A stretch of 35,691 nucleotides of DNA from Halothiobacillus sp. (GTDB lineage: Bacteria > Pseudomonadota > Gammaproteobacteria > JAAZVP01), in contig JAAZVP010000023.1 in the NCBI GenBank assembly GCA_018623495.1, positions 1-35,691 on the forward strand, given 5' to 3'. Within the stretch, counting starts at the first letter, position 1. The number at the start of each line of letters is the position of its first letter. The notes beneath the pieces are model-generated. The model did no database searches. It was not told the origin of the DNA and saw only the letters and a list, made by a program, of their open reading frames with translations. Of the stretch, positions 7,281 to 16,990 are shown in pieces. Position numbers and translations under genes: made by a program.

Positions 7281-7320
7281 GCCCGCGCGGGCATTCCCCG
7301 GGCACCGGGGCCGAGGCCCC
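7281..7320. terminator. Alternative GC hairpins between ubiX and trx
   Basis: Right after the ubiX stop (minus strand) lie two overlapping stems. GGGGCC (7307-7312) pairs with GGCCCC (7315-7320), and CCCCGG (7296-7301) pairs with CCGGGG (7305-7310). They share 7307-7310, so only one can form. A 12-base palindrome GCCCGCGCGGGC follows at 7281-7292. There is no T-run. It may stop or slow transcription leaving mpl-ubiX. Confidence 0.35.
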
Positions 7321-7324
7321 CACC

Positions 7325-7960
7325 TCAGCCGCCCGCCCCGGGCCCATCGCCCCCCTCGCCCCAGGGCGCCATCAGCGCGTGGTCCACCCCCAGCTGGTCG
7401 AGGATGCGGGCGACGACGAAGTCCACCACCCCGTCGATGTCCTGCGGCCGGTGGTAGAAGCCCGGGTTGGCCGGCAGCACCACCGCGCCCATCCGGGTCA
7501 GGCGCAGCATGTGTTCCAGGTGGATCTCGGAGAAGGGGGTCTCGCGCGGGACCACGATCAGCCGGCGACGTTCCTTGAGCACCACGTCGGCGGCCCGCTC
7601 CAGCAGGCTGTCGGAGAGCCCGCTGGCCACCGCCGCCAGCGTGCCGGTGGTGCAGGGGCAGATGACCATGGCATCGGGCGGGTTGGAGCCCGAGGCCGGC
7701 GGCGCGGTCCAGTCCTCGCGGCCGAAGACCCGCAGCCGCCCGGGAAACGGGCCCAGCCGCTCGCCGATCACCGCCTCCAGCTCGGCGGGCCGCGAGGGCA
7801 GCCGCCAGTCGGTCTCCAGCGCCGCCACCATCTGCGCGGCGCGACTGACCACCAGCTGCACCTCGACGCCGTCGGCCAGCAGGCACTCCAGCAGCCGCAG
7901 GCCGTACTGCAGCCCGGAGGCCCCGGTAAGGCCCAGTACCACGCGTGATGCCCGGCTCAT
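7325..7960 (-). CDS. ubiX: Flavin prenyltransferase
   Basis: UbiX joins dimethylallyl phosphate to FMN, making the prenyl-FMN cofactor that UbiD needs to decarboxylate the ubiquinone precursor. The 211-residue protein has the N-terminal LGLTGASGLQYGLRLLECL flavin-binding loop (about residues 9-27), MVICPCTTGTLAAVASGLSDSLLERAADV (about 98-126) with the conserved active-site region, and RETPFSEIHLEHM (about 139-151), all standard for UbiX/Pad1. Its ATG overlaps the mpl stop as ATGA, so translation is coupled. The C-terminus has a glycine-rich tail (GEGGDGPGAGG) of no known role. Confidence 0.94.
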   Translation of the reverse strand: MSRASRVVLGLTGASGLQYGLRLLECLLADGVEVQLVVSRAAQMVAALETDWRLPSRPAELEAVIGERLGPFPGRLRVFGREDWTAPPASGSNPPDAMVICPCTTGTLAAVASGLSDSLLERAADVVLKERRRLIVVPRETPFSEIHLEHMLRLTRMGAVVLPANPGFYHRPQDIDGVVDFVVARILDQLGVDHALMAPWGEGGDGPGAGG

Positions 7961-9312
7961 GCCTTCCCCTCCCGCAGTGCCGCTTCCAGGTGCCCGGCCA
8001 GGTTGCCGAAGCCGCCGTTGCTCATCAACACGGCGCGGTCACCGGCCCGCAGGCGCGGCGCCTCGCCCGCGGCCATGGCCGCCACGCCGGTGTAGACCCG
8101 CGTCGGCACGGTCAACTCGGCCGCCAGTGCGCCGGCATCCCAACCCAGCCCCTCGGGGGCGTGGACCACCACCGCGTCGGCCCCCGCCAGGGCCACCGGC
8201 AACCGGGCGCGGTGAACCCCGGCCCGCATGCTGTTGGAGCGGGGATCGAGAAACACCACCAGCCGCCCCGCCGGCGCCTGCTCCCGCAGGGCCTGGAGGG
8301 TGGCGGCGATGGCGGTGGGATGGTGGGCGAAGTCGTCGATGATCGTCACGCCGTTCACCTCGGCGCGCGCCTCCAGCCGCCGGCGCACCCCGCGAAAGCC
8401 CGCCAGGGCTGCCAGCCCCACTGCCACCGGCACGCCGGCGTGGCGCGCGGCGAGGATCGCGGCCAGGGCATTGCGCCGGTTGTGCTCACCGGGCAGGTCG
8501 AGCTCCAGCCGGCCATGATCGAGATCGCCCTGGCGGAGCCGGTGACCGTCCTCCGCGTCCCCGTCGACGCGCCAGTCCGCCCCGGGCCCGAAACGCTCCA
8601 CGGGGGTCCAGCAGCCCATCGACAACACCCGTTCCAGCTCCGGGTCGCCGGCGTTGACCACCAGCTGCCCCTGGCCGGGCACGGTGCGCACGAGGTGGTG
8701 GAACTGGCGGCGGATGGCGGCCAGGTCGTCGAAGATGTCGGCGTGGTCGAACTCCAGGTTGTTCATCACCAGGGTCCGCGGCCGGTAGTGGAGGAACTTG
8801 GAACGCTTGTCGAAGAAGGCGGTGTCGTACTCGTCGGCCTCGACCACGAAGAAGGCCCCGCCGCCGGCCCGGGCCGAGACACCGAAGTTGCCGGGCACGC
8901 CACCGATCAGAAAACCCGGCTGCATGCCGGCGTATTCCAGGATCCAGGCCAGCATGCTGGCGGTGGTGGTCTTGCCGTGGGTGCCGGCCACCGCCAGCAC
9001 CCACTGCCCGGCGAGCACCCGCTCGCCCAGCCACTGGGGACCGGAGGTGTAGGGCATGCCGGCATCCAGCAGCCGCTCGATCACCGGCATGCCGCGGCGC
9101 ATCACGTTGCCCACCACGGTCAGGTCCTGGCCCTGGTCCAGCTGCGCGGGATCGAAGCCCTCGATCAGCGCCACGCCGGCGTCGGCCAGCTGGGTGCTCA
9201 TGGGCGGGTAGACGCCGGCGTCCATGCCCGTGACCGTGTGGCCCGCGGCGCGGGCCAGACGGGCGACGCCGCCCATGAAGGTGCCGCAGGCCCCCAGGAG
9301 ATGGACGTGCAT
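7957..9312 (-). CDS. mpl: UDP-N-acetylmuramate:L-Ala-gamma-D-Glu-meso-DAP ligase (murein peptide ligase)
   Basis: Mpl attaches recycled murein tripeptide directly to UDP-MurNAc, saving three Mur ligase steps. The 451-residue protein begins MHVHLLGACGTFMGGVARLARAAGHTV, where Mpl has GICGTFMGG. It has the ATP-binding GTHGKTTTASM (about residues 110-120), the MurC/Mpl-type EADEYDTAFFDKRSKF (about 158-173), HRRNAL-like HNRRNALAA and the C-terminal DDFAHHPTAI, with SNSMRAG typical of Mpl. The length is normal. It sits one base after an unknown membrane protein gene and overlaps ubiX. It complements the AmgK/MurU sugar-recycling genes at 12178-13841. Confidence 0.95.
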   Translation of the reverse strand: MHVHLLGACGTFMGGVARLARAAGHTVTGMDAGVYPPMSTQLADAGVALIEGFDPAQLDQGQDLTVVGNVMRRGMPVIERLLDAGMPYTSGPQWLGERVLAGQWVLAVAGTHGKTTTASMLAWILEYAGMQPGFLIGGVPGNFGVSARAGGGAFFVVEADEYDTAFFDKRSKFLHYRPRTLVMNNLEFDHADIFDDLAAIRRQFHHLVRTVPGQGQLVVNAGDPELERVLSMGCWTPVERFGPGADWRVDGDAEDGHRLRQGDLDHGRLELDLPGEHNRRNALAAILAARHAGVPVAVGLAALAGFRGVRRRLEARAEVNGVTIIDDFAHHPTAIAATLQALREQAPAGRLVVFLDPRSNSMRAGVHRARLPVALAGADAVVVHAPEGLGWDAGALAAELTVPTRVYTGVAAMAAGEAPRLRAGDRAVLMSNGGFGNLAGHLEAALREGKA

Positions 9313-9313
9313 C

Positions 9314-9838
9314 TCAGGCGCCCGCCACCGGGAAGAGCAGGCTCACCACCGCCGTGGAGAGCACGAAGTAGCCCAGCGCGGCGAGCACGCCCAGCCCCAC
9401 CCGCAGCGACAGGGCGTGGCGGTAGATCTGGCCCACCACCGCGAGGTTCCAGAACAGCACCGCCAGCAGCAGCATGCCCACCCCGCCGGGGGCGACGGCG
9501 GTCTCGGCGTCCATGGGCGGCAGGGCCAGCATCAGCGGCCAGGCGATCAGCGAGAAGAGCACGTTGGCACCGACGATGGCCGACAGCGTCTGGGTCACCC
9601 GCTCGGGCCGGCCCGCCATGCCCAGGAGCCCCCAGGTGTAGAGAAACAGCACCGCCATGTCGGTGACGTTCTGCGCCAGGGCCACCATCAGGTCGCCCAC
9701 CCGCGGGCCGATCACCAAGGTGCCGATGAGCACGTAGACCGCCGCCAGCCCGCCGAGCACGGCCTGCGAGGCCGGCAGGTCCTGGGGCCCGCGGCGCAGG
9801 AGGACGATGGCGACGAGGTTGCTCAGCAGGGCGGACAC
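9314..9838 (-). CDS. Uncharacterised inner-membrane protein upstream of mpl
   Basis: I do not recognise a named family. The 174-residue protein (from GTG at 9838) starts MSALLSNLVAIVLLRRGPQDLPAS and then has about four to five hydrophobic segments: LGGLAAVYVLIGTLVIG, AVLFLYTWGLLGM, LFSLIAWPLMLAL, GMLLLAVLFWNLAVVGQIY and VLAALGYFVLSTAVVSLLF. GPQDLPAS near the N-terminus followed by transmembrane pairs suggests a small Yip1-like integral membrane protein (weak). An in-frame ATG at 9871 would add 11 residues. I prefer the GTG because a CATAAT box covers that ATG and the added residues look non-coding. The gap to mpl is one base, so the two are probably one operon. Confidence 0.66.
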   Translation of the reverse strand: MSALLSNLVAIVLLRRGPQDLPASQAVLGGLAAVYVLIGTLVIGPRVGDLMVALAQNVTDMAVLFLYTWGLLGMAGRPERVTQTLSAIVGANVLFSLIAWPLMLALPPMDAETAVAPGGVGMLLLAVLFWNLAVVGQIYRHALSLRVGLGVLAALGYFVLSTAVVSLLFPVAGA

Positions 9839-9939
9839 GGTTGGGGAACCCGGGTTGGATCGAGGCCACATTATGCCCAGCGCCCCGACCGATTGAAACG
9901 ACCGGCCGGCGCACCGGGCGACACCGGCGCCCCGGCACG

Positions 9940-9964
9940 AAAAAGCCCGGCGCGCGGGCCGGGC
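9940..9964 (-). terminator. Rho-independent terminator of the persulfide dioxygenase gene
   Basis: On the minus strand, 29 bases after the stop, GCCCGGC (9964-9958) and GCCGGGC (9951-9945) form a perfect 7-bp GC stem with a 6-base loop. Five T residues (9944-9940) follow directly. This is the best intrinsic terminator in the window. Confidence 0.75.
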
Positions 9965-9992
9965 GGGTCTCGGTCTGCCGGGCGGCGGCCGT

Positions 9993-10682
9993 TCAGGCCA
10001 CCTCGCCGCAGCGCTCGTTGGCCGGCACGGCCACGTCGATGCGCTTGGGCCTGGGCAGGTCGAGTTCGTCCATCATCCGGATGAAGGCCTCGCGGCTCTC
10101 GGCCCGGACATAGGGGTTGCGCAGTTTCTCCTGGCCCACGGAGCTGACCCGGCGATCGTTGTAGTCGTGGGCGGGGTACACCAGGTACTCGTCCGGGTAG
10201 GCCATCAGCTTCCGGATGGAATCGTAGAGGGCACCGGCGTCGCCCTCCTGGAAGTCGGTGCGGCCGGCCGCCTCGATCAGGATGGTGTCGCCGGTGAACA
10301 GCCGGTCGCGCCAGCGATAGCTCATGCAGCCGTTGGTATGGCCCGGCGTGGCGATCGCGTGGAGCACCTCGTTGCCGAAGGTCAGCGTATCGCCGTCGGC
10401 CAGCATCAGGTCGGAGCAGGACACGCCGGTGCCGATGCCGGCGACGAATTCCGCGCCGGTGGCCTTTTTCAGGCCGCTGCCGCCGGTGACGTGATCGGCA
10501 TGGACGTGGGTCTCGACGATGTACTTGAGCTCGAGACCCAGTTCCTCGATCACCTTCAGGTCGCGGTCGACCTGCTCGAGCACCGGGTCGATGATCACCG
10601 CCTCGCGGGTATCCGCGTCGGCGATGATGTAGGTCATGGTGGACGTGCCACCATCCTCGAAGAGCTGCTTGAAGATAGCCAT
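9993..10682 (-). CDS. ETHE1-like persulfide dioxygenase (metallo-beta-lactamase fold)
   Basis: Enzymes of this type oxidise glutathione persulfide to sulfite with one mononuclear iron, detoxifying sulfide. In the 229-residue protein the metal ligands are visible: THVHADH (residues 58-64), TPGHTNG with His115, FTGDTIL with Asp132 and YPAHDY with His172. GRTDFQEGDA (140-149) is the motif typical of ETHE1-type proteins as opposed to glyoxalase II. I start at ATG 10682 (MAIFKQLFED); the 28 in-frame codons upstream are arginine/glycine-rich and not conserved-looking. The gene is monocistronic, between a strong terminator and a promoter carrying an inverted repeat, as would suit a sulfide-responsive gene. 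Confidence 0.9.
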   Translation of the reverse strand: MAIFKQLFEDGGTSTMTYIIADADTREAVIIDPVLEQVDRDLKVIEELGLELKYIVETHVHADHVTGGSGLKKATGAEFVAGIGTGVSCSDLMLADGDTLTFGNEVLHAIATPGHTNGCMSYRWRDRLFTGDTILIEAAGRTDFQEGDAGALYDSIRKLMAYPDEYLVYPAHDYNDRRVSSVGQEKLRNPYVRAESREAFIRMMDELDLPRPKRIDVAVPANERCGEVA

Positions 10683-10738
10683 GACGAATCTTCCGCTTGC
10701 CGGCGGGCCGCGCGCCCGGCGCCGCCCGCGTGAGTGAA

Positions 10739-10785
10739 GGCGTGATCGACCCCCAAGGATAATCACGCCCCGACGTTATACGCAA
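10739..10785 (-). promoter_or_regulatory. Promoter with inverted repeat upstream of persulfide dioxygenase
   Basis: On the minus strand TTGCGT (10785-10780) and TTATCC (10762-10757) are 17 bases apart, with a TG before the -10 box. A perfect 8-bp inverted repeat, GGCGTGAT at 10739-10746 and ATCACGCC at 10762-10769 with a 15-base spacer, brackets the -10 box. Half-site centres are 23 bp apart, about two helical turns, as for a dimeric repressor. The repeat is seen directly; its role as operator is inference. Confidence 0.45.
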
Positions 10786-10885
10786 ATAACCCGGGCTTAT
10801 GGCCGGCGCGGGACCCGCCCCGGGGCACCAGCTGTTACCATCCGGGGAACGGCCACCGAGCGACGCGCCACCGGCGGGAGGGACC

Positions 10886-13841
<2,956 letters not shown>

Positions 13842-13887
13842 CTCCCGGCGGTTGCGCTATGCTGGGAAAAACCCCGGAGCAGCGAGC

Positions 13888-15321
13888 ATGGGACAGGAAA
13901 TCGACCGCGAGGACTTCAGCGAGGCCGACTTCCACGAGTTCCGCCGGCGCCTGGCCGCGGAGACCGCGATTCTCCAGGCGTGGCTGGAGAGTGGCCACCT
14001 GGACGAGGCCCCCGCCGCCATCGGCGGCTTCGAGGTGGAGGCCTGGCTGATCGACCCGCAGACGCTGCGCCCCGCCCCGCGAAACCGCGAGCTCATCGAA
14101 CGCGCCGACGACCCGCTGCTCACCCCCGAGCTGGCGCGCTTCAACATCGAGCTCAACACCACGCCCGAAGCGCTCGCCGGCGACGGCCTCGAGCGCATGC
14201 ACGCCGAGATGCAGGCCACCTGGGAACGGCTCGCGCGCACCGCCGGGGAAATCGGCTGTGCCACGGCCCTGGCCGGCATCCTGCCCTCGGCGCGGCATGC
14301 CGACTTCGGCGTCGAGAGCATGTCCGACATGACCCGCTACCGGGCCCTCAACCGCCAGTTGCTGCGCCTGCGCGAGGGACGCCTGCCGCACCTCGACATC
14401 CGCGGCCGCGAGCACCTGGAACTCGACCACCCCGACGTGATGCTCGAGGCCGCCGCCACCTCCTTCCAGATCCATCTCCAGGTGCCGGCCTCGCGCATTC
14501 GCCGCTTCTTCAACGCCTCGATGATCGCCTCCGGCCCGCTGCTCGCCGCCGGGGCCAACTCGCCCTACCTCTTCGGCCGCGACCTGTGGGCCGAGACCCG
14601 CGTCCCGCTGTTCGAACAGGCCGTGGAACTGGGCACCTACGCCCTGCGCGGGCCACTCAAGCGGGTCACCTTCGGCAGCGACTACATCGCCGAGAGCCCG
14701 CTGGAGCTGTTCCGCGAGAACCTCGAACACTACCCGCCGCTGCTGCCGATCCTCTTCGACGACCCGCCGGAGCGGCTTGCCCACCTGCGCCTGCACAACG
14801 GCACCATCTGGCGCTGGAACCGGCCACTGGTGGGAGTGGACGGCACCCCCCACCTGCGCCTTGAGCAACGGGTCTGCCCGGCCGGCCCCACGCTCGCCGA
14901 CCAGGTGGCCAACGCCGCCTTCTTCTTCGGCCTGGCCCAGTCACTGGCCGACCGGCCGTTCCCCCCCGCCGGCCAACTGGAGTTCGCCCACGCCAAGCAG
15001 AACCTCTACCAGTGCGCCCGCCACGGCCTGGCCGCGGACGTCCACTAGCTGGACCGCAAGCGCCACCCCGTGCGCCAGCTGATCCTCGACCAGCTCCTGC
15101 CCCGGGCGCAGAAGGGCCTGGAGGCGACCGGCATGGATCCCGGCGTGGCCCGGCGCTGGCTGGGCATCGTCTTCGCGCGGGTGCGCAGCCGCCGCACCGG
15201 CGACCGGTGGCAGCGTGCCTTCGTCGCCCGCCACGGGGCCGACATGGACCGCCTCACCGCGGCCTACCTGGAACACCAGGCCACGGGCGTGCCGGTGCAC
15301 GAGTGGCCCTGGCCGGAATGA
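13888..15321 (+). pseudogene. GCS2-family glutamate-cysteine ligase-like gene interrupted by an in-frame amber codon
   Basis: Read through the stop, this is a 477-residue protein of the GCS2 type (COG2170-like carboxylate-amine ligases). The first part (386 codons) has GGFEVEAWLID, FNIELNTTPEAL, the SFQIHLQV strand and AANSPYLFGRDLWAETR. The reading frame meets TAG at 15046-15048 after HGLAADVH. It then continues without another stop for 90 codons, LDRKRHPVRQLILDQLLP to GVPVHEWPWPE, which reads as the normal C-terminal helical tail. Family members commonly have Trp in this spot (V-x-W-[LM]-D), so one TGG-to-TAG change explains it. It starts at ATG 13888 with GGAGC upstream, 46 bases after murU. 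Alternatives are a truncated but active 386-residue protein (13888-15048), a sequencing error, or suppression. Substrate unknown. Confidence 0.8.
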
Positions 15322-15369
15322 TCCCCGGCCGATCGTCCACGCTCCGGGGCGAGCCCCGAACAAACCCGA

Positions 15370-15711
15370 TCAGCCCGCCAGCAACCCGTCGGTCCGGGCC
15401 GCCATCACGAAATCGTTGCGGTGCAGCCCCTGGATCTTGTGGCTCCACCAGGTGACCGTCACCTTGCCCCACTCGGTGAGGATGGCCGGGTGATGACCCT
15501 CGGCCTCGGCGATCTCGCCGACGCGGTTGGTGAAATCCAGCGCGGCGGCGAAGTCGTCGAAGGTGAACACCCGCTCGAGCTGCTTGACCCCGTCGCGCTT
15601 GACCACTTTCCACTCCGGGATCTCGCGGGAATACACCTCGATCTCCTCCGGCGTCACCCGCGGGGCGTCCGCTCGGCAGGCTTCGCAATGGGCACTCGCC
15701 AGTTCGCTCAT
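15370..15711 (-). CDS. phhB: Pterin-4a-carbinolamine dehydratase
   Basis: It dehydrates 4a-hydroxytetrahydrobiopterin, recycling the pterin cofactor of aromatic amino acid hydroxylases; bacterial forms also occur without such hydroxylases. The 113-residue protein has the PCD signature [21 protein letters not shown] (residues 71-91), with the catalytic histidines 73-74 and His91, and [27 protein letters not shown] before it. An N-terminal Cys pair ([10 protein letters not shown]) is common in the proteobacterial version. ATG 15711 is preceded by GAGGAG that partly lies in a hairpin (15721-15741). No phenylalanine hydroxylase gene is in the window. Confidence 0.93.
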   Translation of the reverse strand: MSELASAHCEACRADAPRVTPEEIEVYSREIPEWKVVKRDGVKQLERVFTFDDFAAALDFTNRVGEIAEAEGHHPAILTEWGKVTVTWWSHKIQGLHRNDFVMAARTDGLLAG

Positions 15712-15720
15712 GGATCGCTC

Positions 15721-15741
15721 CTCGAGGGGGTGTCCCTCGAG
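15721..15741 (-). promoter_or_regulatory. Hairpin touching the phhB ribosome binding site
   Basis: CTCGAGGG (15721-15728) and CCCTCGAG (15734-15741) form a perfect 8-bp stem with a 5-base loop. In the phhB leader the 3' arm ends in GAG, which runs into GAGCG, so the likely ribosome binding site GAGGAG is half inside the stem, about 10 bases before the ATG. Formation would hinder initiation. The structure is seen; regulation is inferred. No gene is seen in the rest of 15742-15872. Confidence 0.4.
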
Positions 15742-15872
15742 CCTAGCTGCCTTCTCCGCGGCCTTCCAGGCAACGCCGGGCAACGGTGGGCGCGGCCGCC
15801 CGGCCGCGAACATTCCCGGGTCGCTAAAGGGGCTTCCGCTTCGCGCCCGGGGATCGGCCCCGCCGACCGGTC

Positions 15873-16133
15873 TCAGGCCGGCCGGGTGGCCGCCTCGAGG
15901 GCCTCGATGCGCTCCAGGGCCTGCTCGCGCCGGTCCCCGCAGAGGGCCGGCGTGGCCGAGAAGGCCGCGCAGACCGCGGGCCGTTCCGGCCGGCCGAAGA
16001 GTTCGCAGCGGTAATCCGGGGTGAGGTGGGCACAGGGGACCCCGGCCGGCTTGCCCGCCGGCATGCCGGGCAGCGGCGAGGCGATGGAGGGGGCGATGCA
16101 GCAGGCCCCGCAGCCCGGCCGGCACTCCATCAC
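15873..16133 (-). CDS. YkgJ/UPF0153-type cysteine-cluster protein
   Basis: An 86-residue protein with eight cysteines: [11 protein letters not shown] (4, 8, 11, 12), VPCAHL (34), YRCELFG (43), PAVCAAF (55) and LCGD (65). The CxxxCxxCC head and the later CxxL...C pattern are those of the YkgJ family of putative zinc- or iron-chelating proteins, closest in size to YeiW. The role is unknown. The start is GTG 16133 in a GTGA overlap with the mazG stop, or the directly following ATG at 16130. It is very probably translated from the mazG message. Confidence 0.83.
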   Translation of the reverse strand: MMECRPGCGACCIAPSIASPLPGMPAGKPAGVPCAHLTPDYRCELFGRPERPAVCAAFSATPALCGDRREQALERIEALEAATRPA

Positions 16134-16909
16134 TCGCCCTCCCAGATCCGCTCCAGGCGGGCCGCCGGGGCCGATTCGGCGGTCTCGCCCTCCTCGGCGA
16201 GCGCCTCCTCCAGGTCGCCGAAGCGGGCCTCGAAGCGGTTGCTGGCATGGCGCAGGGCCTGCTCGGCGTCCACGCCCTGCTCCCGGGCCAGCGATACCGC
16301 GGCGAACAGTACCTCGCCCACGGCGTCCAGCCGGTTGCGATCGGTGGCCGTCTCCACGGCCGCCAGCTTCGCCTCCAGCTCCCCCGCCGCGGTGGGGAAC
16401 GGCGTGCCCACGCGGGCGGCGCGCTTTTGCAGCTTCTGCGCCCGCACCAGGGCCGGCAGGGCCCGGGCCACGCCGTGCAGGGCACCGGTGGGGAGCGAGT
16501 CGCCGGCACGGGCCTCGCGCTCGCGCTCCTTCTCGCGCTCCCAGGCGGCCTTGAGCTCGGCCTCGTCGCGGATCTCGGCGTCGCCGAAGACATGCGGGTG
16601 GCGCCGGACCATCTTGTCGACGATGGCCCGGGCGACGTCGGCAAAGTCGAAATAACCGGCCTCCTCGGCCATGCGCGCGTGAAAGACCACCTGGAAGAGC
16701 AGGTCCCCCAGCTCGCCCGGCAGCTCGTCGATGGCCTCGCGGTCGATGGCATCGGCCACCTCGTAGGCCTCCTCCACGGTGTAGGGGGCGATGGTGGCAA
16801 AGCGCTGCCGCCGATCCCAGGGACAGCCGTGCTCGGGATCGCGCAGCCGTGCCATCACCGCCAGGAGTTCCGCCATGGGCTCCAGGTCGAAGCCGCTCTC
16901 TTCGCTCAT
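16130..16909 (-). CDS. mazG: Nucleoside triphosphate pyrophosphohydrolase
   Basis: MazG hydrolyses (d)NTPs to monophosphates and pyrophosphate, and can lower (p)ppGpp levels and clear aberrant nucleotides. The 259-residue protein is two MazG modules in tandem. The first has [15 protein letters not shown] (residues 23-37), [13 protein letters not shown] (43-55) and [13 protein letters not shown] (66-78), giving the metal-binding ExxE...ExxD set. The second is weaker ([35 protein letters not shown]), as in E. coli Maz[13 protein letters not shown] is a standard family motif. ATG 16909 follows GGGAGG. The gene is divergent from the aspartoacylase-like gene. Confidence 0.94.
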   Translation of the reverse strand: MSEESGFDLEPMAELLAVMARLRDPEHGCPWDRRQRFATIAPYTVEEAYEVADAIDREAIDELPGELGDLLFQVVFHARMAEEAGYFDFADVARAIVDKMVRRHPHVFGDAEIRDEAELKAAWEREKEREREARAGDSLPTGALHGVARALPALVRAQKLQKRAARVGTPFPTAAGELEAKLAAVETATDRNRLDAVGEVLFAAVSLAREQGVDAEQALRHASNRFEARFGDLEEALAEEGETAESAPAARLERIWEGE

Positions 16910-16951
16910 CTCGCCTCCCTCGCCTGCTTCCCGGCCGGCGCCGACCGGGGC

Positions 16952-16957
16952 TATAGT
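16952..16957 (+). promoter_or_regulatory. Probable -10 box of the aspartoacylase-like gene
   Basis: TATAGT occurs 33 bases before the ATG at 16991 in the 81-base spacer between divergent mazG and this gene. No good -35 hexamer is visible (TTCCCG at 16928-16933 is 18 bases away). It is the only AT-rich patch in the spacer. Confidence 0.4.
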
Positions 16958-16990
16958 GATGCCCTCACGCCACCAGCGATCGCCGAAACC

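Noticed and set aside
10683-10766. 28-residue N-terminal extension of the persulfide dioxygenase
   Set aside because: It is Arg/Gly-rich, covers the promoter and inverted repeat, and homologues start at the MxIFKQLF motif.
10799-10885. Upstream in-frame start for the DUF4010 protein
   Set aside because: The added residues are Pro/Gly-rich and unlike a membrane protein start, while ATG 10886 has a GGGAGGG site at good distance.
15046-15048. Genome-wide reassignment of TAG as an explanation of the amber codon
   Set aside because: lptD, rsmA, lipA and the aspartoacylase-like gene all end in TAG at their normal family lengths.
15345-15358. Hairpin CGGGGC/GCCCCG between the GCS2-like gene and phhB as a terminator
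   Set aside because: The loop is only two bases and neither strand has a T-run; it is within what GC-rich spacer DNA gives by chance.
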